Shown here: piece by piece, positions 21,802-25,250 of the stretch
Numbering within the stretch: position 1 is the stretch's first letter
Layout of the letters: each line of letters opens with the position of its first letter
From: a virus
Reading direction: 5' to 3' (one strand)
Length of the DNA stretch: 25,250 nucleotides
IMG/VR virus record: IMGVR_UViG_3300022748_000043
Span: 1-25,250 of that record
The notes under the pieces: model-generated
What the model was told of the DNA's origin: nothing
Database searches by the model: none
The model's input: only the letters and a program-made list of their open reading frames with translations
Position numbers and translations under genes: made by a program

Positions 21802-23930
21802 GAGCCAATCCCGCTTGTGGGTGCGAAATTGTTGGTTACGGGTGCGCCGTTTTGAAGAACCGCACCGGGGTTAGCTGCCGGAGGCGTACCGCCTGCCTGC
21901 GCTTGGCCATTCTGTTGCTCCATAGCCAGCTGCTGCTGTTGGGCAAGCTGCTGTTGCTGAGCCATGCGTGCCTTGATGATCTCCACTGGGGGCACGATGT
22001 TGTCTGGGTTGAGGTCGAGCGTCTTGGCCGACTGGCGCAACAACTCTGCGATGCCTTCGACACCGACGATCTGCTGAGTGAGTGGGTTGGACAACGCGAT
22101 CTGCAAGAACTGAGCTTGACGCATCTGAGCTTGCTCCTTGACCAGCAACGAGACAGCGCCGCGTGCAACGATGTTGACGTCGCCCTTCAAGTCTGGGTCA
22201 TCGCCGTAGCGCATGTTGTAATAATACAACCGTTCGATGGCAAGACGGATCACATTCTCGTCAATCGCCGCGATCACCTGCTTGATGGCCTTGCCAGCGT
22301 TAGACATGAGCATGCTCATACCTGAAGCCGTACGACCTGCGCCACCCGTAGGACTGTCGCCAGTCATGTAACGTGGGATGCCTGTGTATTCATCAGCCAT
22401 CGTCGAGAACTTCTCGTACACGGCCATGAGCTCAGCGGACAGCGAGCTAGGCTGGAAGAACTGCATAGGAGGTGCGCTGCCTGCCAATGGGTCTGATGTG
22501 ACTTGCCACACCTTCCATGGGTAGAGCTGAGTGATGTTCTCGCCTTGGGGTAAGCGGTCAATGTTGTAGACCACCTGAGGACCCGAGGCAATGGACATGT
22601 TGTTTACAAGCGCACGAGCAGCAGCATTACAGACATCTTGCGCGTCTCGGCACAAATCAGCGACCGAATTGCCCCAATAAGCGCCCGGAACTTCTTCATA
22701 GGATGCCTTGTAGTATGGTTTGCGACCCAGTGGATCGGGGTTGATGACGGCCTTGATGACCCAGTGGCCCACGACCCATGCTTCGATGGGATAGTCCATT
22801 AAGGGATCAGGCACTTCTTCTTCAGACATACCCCAGTCACGAAGCAACTGACCTTGCACACTGCCCCAGTACTGGAGAGCATCAATCAACTGCGATGGGT
22901 TCTGTTGCACACCCATGGTCGACTTGCCCTCAGCCGAAGCCTTGTTCATGTCAACATAAATCCAGTCACGCAGGCCGCCCTTGCCGTACTCTTCGAGCAC
23001 CATGCGGATCGCGCCATCGCTGTAACCCTCAACGCCGATCAGGGCTTGCAAGTCAGAGCGTGCGAGCTTGTGGCGCTCAATCAATGAGCCGTCGTCTACG
23101 TTAGACGCATCAGCTGCGGGGTAAATGTTGAATGGGTCAACGCGTTCCCACTCGAGGCACAACTCGTCTTGCACATCAAGTGTGTATTGACCGTTCTGTG
23201 CTGGAACCCATTTCATCTTAGGGCGCTTGCGCACCACTGGGCCCTTGATAAAGGCAGATGGGAATGTGGTGATGTCGTCAAGAAAATCGCTGAACGCTTT
23301 TGCCCAGTTGCCCTCTTGGAGCTGGTCAGTCATCTTGACTTCCATGCGCTCGGCGGTGCGAGCGGCTACGTCTTTGACGTGAGACATAGCCATGTCTTTC
23401 ATCTCAAGCAATCGCTCACGAACCTGCTGGTCCGTAGGAGGTGTACCAGCTGCGTACAACTGCATCACTTCCTGCTGCGCCTGCTGCATGATCTGCTCAA
23501 CTTGATTAGGTGGCAGGTCAGGAATCGCACCGGGTTTAATTGTCCAAGGCTTCTCGTCAGACGAGGTAACCAGCGTGTCGCGCAACCAGCTCGATGCAGC
23601 ACGGCATTTGTTCGACGTCAACATCATGTAGATAGTCGTACTGCCCTGCTCCCGAAGCTGAGCAAGCTTATCGGGGTCGTACTCTCCGCGACGTGCGCGA
23701 ACAGATTTCAGCATCTTGATCTCAGAGGTCATCTGCTTTGCCATCATTGAGCTCATCCACGTCTTGCGGATAAACCCAGCTAGCGCTTGTACAACAGGTT
23801 GTGAGTTCTGCTGCTGCGCGGCTGCTCGCTGCTCTTCTTGCAGCGCCTTCAGAGATTTGATCGTGACCATACCACCCGTGGTAACAGTACCCGGGGCGTT
23901 TGAATTGGTAATGTTCAAGCCAAGTTGCAT
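21798..23930 (-). CDS. Portal protein (710 aa)
   Basis: The protein is typical of long podovirus portals. It has a helical N-terminus with Glu/Gln-rich stretches, VRARRGEYDPDKLAQLREQG, and a stem region (FPSAFIKGPVVRKRPKMKWV). The clip/wing signature LEWERVDPFNIYPAADASNV follows. After this come GAYWGNSVADLCRDAQDVCN and a long crown-proximal helix region (MADEYTGIPRYMTGDSPTGG, then GMSMLMSNAGKAIKQVI). The C-terminus is Gln-rich (QQQQLAQQQQLAMEQQ) and disordered. It forms the dodecameric ring at one capsid vertex through which DNA is pumped by the terminase encoded just upstream, 49 bases away. No strong ribosome-binding site precedes ATG 23930; an in-frame ATG lies 21 codons further in. Confidence 0.92.
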   Translation of the reverse strand: MQLGLNITNSNAPGTVTTGGMVTIKSLKALQEEQRAAAQQQNSQPVVQALAGFIRKTWMSSMMAKQMTSEIKMLKSVRARRGEYDPDKLAQLREQGSTTIYMMLTSNKCRAASSWLRDTLVTSSDEKPWTIKPGAIPDLPPNQVEQIMQQAQQEVMQLYAAGTPPTDQQVRERLLEMKDMAMSHVKDVAARTAERMEVKMTDQLQEGNWAKAFSDFLDDITTFPSAFIKGPVVRKRPKMKWVPAQNGQYTLDVQDELCLEWERVDPFNIYPAADASNVDDGSLIERHKLARSDLQALIGVEGYSDGAIRMVLEEYGKGGLRDWIYVDMNKASAEGKSTMGVQQNPSQLIDALQYWGSVQGQLLRDWGMSEEEVPDPLMDYPIEAWVVGHWVIKAVINPDPLGRKPYYKASYEEVPGAYWGNSVADLCRDAQDVCNAAARALVNNMSIASGPQVVYNIDRLPQGENITQLYPWKVWQVTSDPLAGSAPPMQFFQPSSLSAELMAVYEKFSTMADEYTGIPRYMTGDSPTGGAGRTASGMSMLMSNAGKAIKQVIAAIDENVIRLAIERLYYYNMRYGDDPDLKGDVNIVARGAVSLLVKEQAQMRQAQFLQIALSNPLTQQIVGVEGIAELLRQSAKTLDLNPDNIVPPVEIIKARMAQQQQLAQQQQLAMEQQNGQAQAGGTPPAANPGAVLQNGAPVTNNFAPTSGIGS

Positions 23931-23979
23931 ATGTGCGTCACTTTGTGCGAATGGGATGTACTATGGCATAGTTTCAGCA

Positions 23980-25250
23980 TCAGGTCCACACGTAGTTGGA
24001 TTTCTGCACTGTCACCGCCTTACGGGCCCAAGCATCGCCTGTGACGTTTCCATCAGCGTGCAGACACGCGTACTGATGGGCATCTGCAATGTGGGAGTGT
24101 GAGTTTTTCTCGGGTTTGTCATCCGTCTCACCGTTCTGCCGGATTTTATACCTATATCCGCCGCGAAGTGCAGCAATTAAATGCGTGCAGCATGGATCGA
24201 TCAAATGACCGGGTTTACCGTCGACTGTGCGCGTGAGCATTTTGTCCACCGCGTTCACCCGTGCCACCACGCTGTTTGTCTTGGCTGGGATGACCCGAAA
24301 GCCTTCCTGCTTCAAGATATCGAACACCGAGCGCTCGTCAGTCTGAGCCCGCTGCTGCCCGGCAGGGTCACCAATAATCAGCACGTTCATGCCCGGGAAT
24401 CGGTTTACCAGCAACGGTTTGAGCTTCTCACGGCAGAACCGCAGGGTACCCATACCATCAGAGGTCAGGTCTGCGAAGGTGAGGAGTCGTCCTTGGGCGT
24501 CGACTTGGTTAATGGTGCATGCAGGTGTGAGACCGAAGTCCATCCCGATGATGAGGGGGTGGGTCTGGAGCTTGATGTGGTTGAGGGTCTGCTTGGCAAC
24601 GTGTGTATCTCGATCAAAAGCTCGGAATACAGGCTGTCCCGAGAGCGATCGCCCGAATTTGCCGTGCACGTAGACATCGATCCAGTCCTCCGATTTGCCT
24701 TCACACAAGTTCTCATAGTACCCGTCTGGCAAGTATTGCACCCAGTCTGCTTCTGTGGCCAGACCGCTAGGCTGGATGGTGACGTGCATGTTGTCAGGCG
24801 GATCGTTGAGCAGCGTCTCCCAGAACGTATCAGCGTCCGGCGGGTTGGTAGCGCCCCACACTTTGTGAATCTGCTTGCCGTTGTCGTCACAAGCACCCAC
24901 ACCGTTCATCGTCTTATCAGGGTAACGGCCAAGACGGCCTGTAAGAGCGTTGTAAATATCAGGGTTGATCTCACGAAATTCATCCATGACGCCGAAGGTA
25001 AGTTGAAGAGACAACAGACGGCGAGCATCATTTGCATCGTCCAGACCACGGAAAAGCACTTCGCACTCAACGTCGTCGAACTTGAGCAGGAACTTCGAGT
25101 TGGTTTTTTCAAGGACACCGGCTTCTCCATCTGGGTACCACTTCAAGAAGTCTGGGATGGTCGTGTCCCACAACATCTGACGGGTGTTACGAATAACAGC
25201 AGCGCGTGAACGACGGATGCCGTCCGGACTGGCCTTGATGCGTGCAGCCT
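23980..25250 (-). CDS. terL: Terminase large subunit (N-terminus beyond window)
   Basis: The frame is open to the right edge, so the N-terminal part with the Walker A loop is outside the window. Visible ATPase parts are SRAAVIRNTRQMLWDTTIPD, the Walker B-like strand TFGVMDE (acidic pair at 24980-24985) and the coupling motif WGATNPP. The nuclease domain has the RNase H-like acidic set: IGMDFGLTPA (Asp codon 24538-24540), IIGDPAGQ (24367-24369) and HSHIADAHQYACL (24082-24084). This is the ATP-driven motor and headful or site-specific nuclease that packages DNA through the portal. The ending is intact (TGA). I see no small terminase subunit; it may lie to the right of the window. Confidence 0.93.
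   Translation of the reverse strand, partial: AARIKASPDGIRRSRAAVIRNTRQMLWDTTIPDFLKWYPDGEAGVLEKTNSKFLLKFDDVECEVLFRGLDDANDARRLLSLQLTFGVMDEFREINPDIYNALTGRLGRYPDKTMNGVGACDDNGKQIHKVWGATNPPDADTFWETLLNDPPDNMHVTIQPSGLATEADWVQYLPDGYYENLCEGKSEDWIDVYVHGKFGRSLSGQPVFRAFDRDTHVAKQTLNHIKLQTHPLIIGMDFGLTPACTINQVDAQGRLLTFADLTSDGMGTLRFCREKLKPLLVNRFPGMNVLIIGDPAGQQRAQTDERSVFDILKQEGFRVIPAKTNSVVARVNAVDKMLTRTVDGKPGHLIDPCCTHLIAALRGGYRYKIRQNGETDDKPEKNSHSHIADAHQYACLHADGNVTGDAWARKAVTVQKSNYVWT

Noticed and set aside
24181-25209. Long plus-strand open frame (342 codons) opposite the terminase
   Set aside because: It mirrors the well-supported terminase frame, has no recognisable motif, and no gene elsewhere is on the plus strand.

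Overview
The window is a densely packed segment of a tailed double-stranded DNA bacteriophage genome, with every supported gene on the minus strand, so the layout is read from right to left. Gene content points to a short-tailed (podovirus-type) virion: terminase, a long portal, scaffold, a P22/T7-type coat protein, adaptor and nozzle proteins, and a set of internal (DNA-ejection) proteins, with no tape-measure, tail-tube or sheath gene. The Rz/Rz1 spanin pair, lipoproteins and a GH19-type endolysin indicate a Gram-negative host. No replication, transcription, integration or tRNA gene is visible. No stretch longer than about 120 bases lacks a gene.

Right part (about 25250-19120, head module): large terminase (N-terminus outside the window), portal, two small genes, scaffold, major capsid protein. 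A sigma70-like promoter overlaps the portal stop codon, and a strong UUCG-loop intrinsic terminator lies just after the capsid gene. Together they may bracket a capsid transcription unit. The 116-base leader before the scaffold gene carries four ACCGTA hexamers and a palindrome.

Middle right (19100-13000, connector and fibre module): a small repeat protein, two connector/adaptor candidates, a BppU-like domain protein, several tail or fibre proteins (one with thirteen 17-residue YadA-like repeats, one with HxH metal-binding motifs), and small genes. One of the small genes has the exact ferroxidase-ligand spacing of Dps mini-ferritins.

Middle (13013-10130, membrane and lysis module): a run of overlapping genes, several with GTG or TTG starts, encoding membrane proteins, a cysteine-rich lipoprotein, a two-TM holin candidate, Rz with nested Rz1, and the endolysin.

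Left part (10115-1, nozzle and ejection module): the order matches T7 genes 12-16, with tail nozzle, a small gene, a GNAT protein in the gp13 position, then gp14-, gp15- and gp16-position proteins. The last is a giant open frame of at least 1782 codons that leaves the window. It carries a zinc-peptidase motif and an ADP-ribosyltransferase domain of the kind found in phage polyvalent proteins, presumably ejected into the host with the DNA. Two small genes, each with a near-perfect ribosome-binding site, appear to be nested in the +1 frame inside low-complexity linkers of this giant gene. I consider these the most unusual feature of the window, together with the Dps-like protein.
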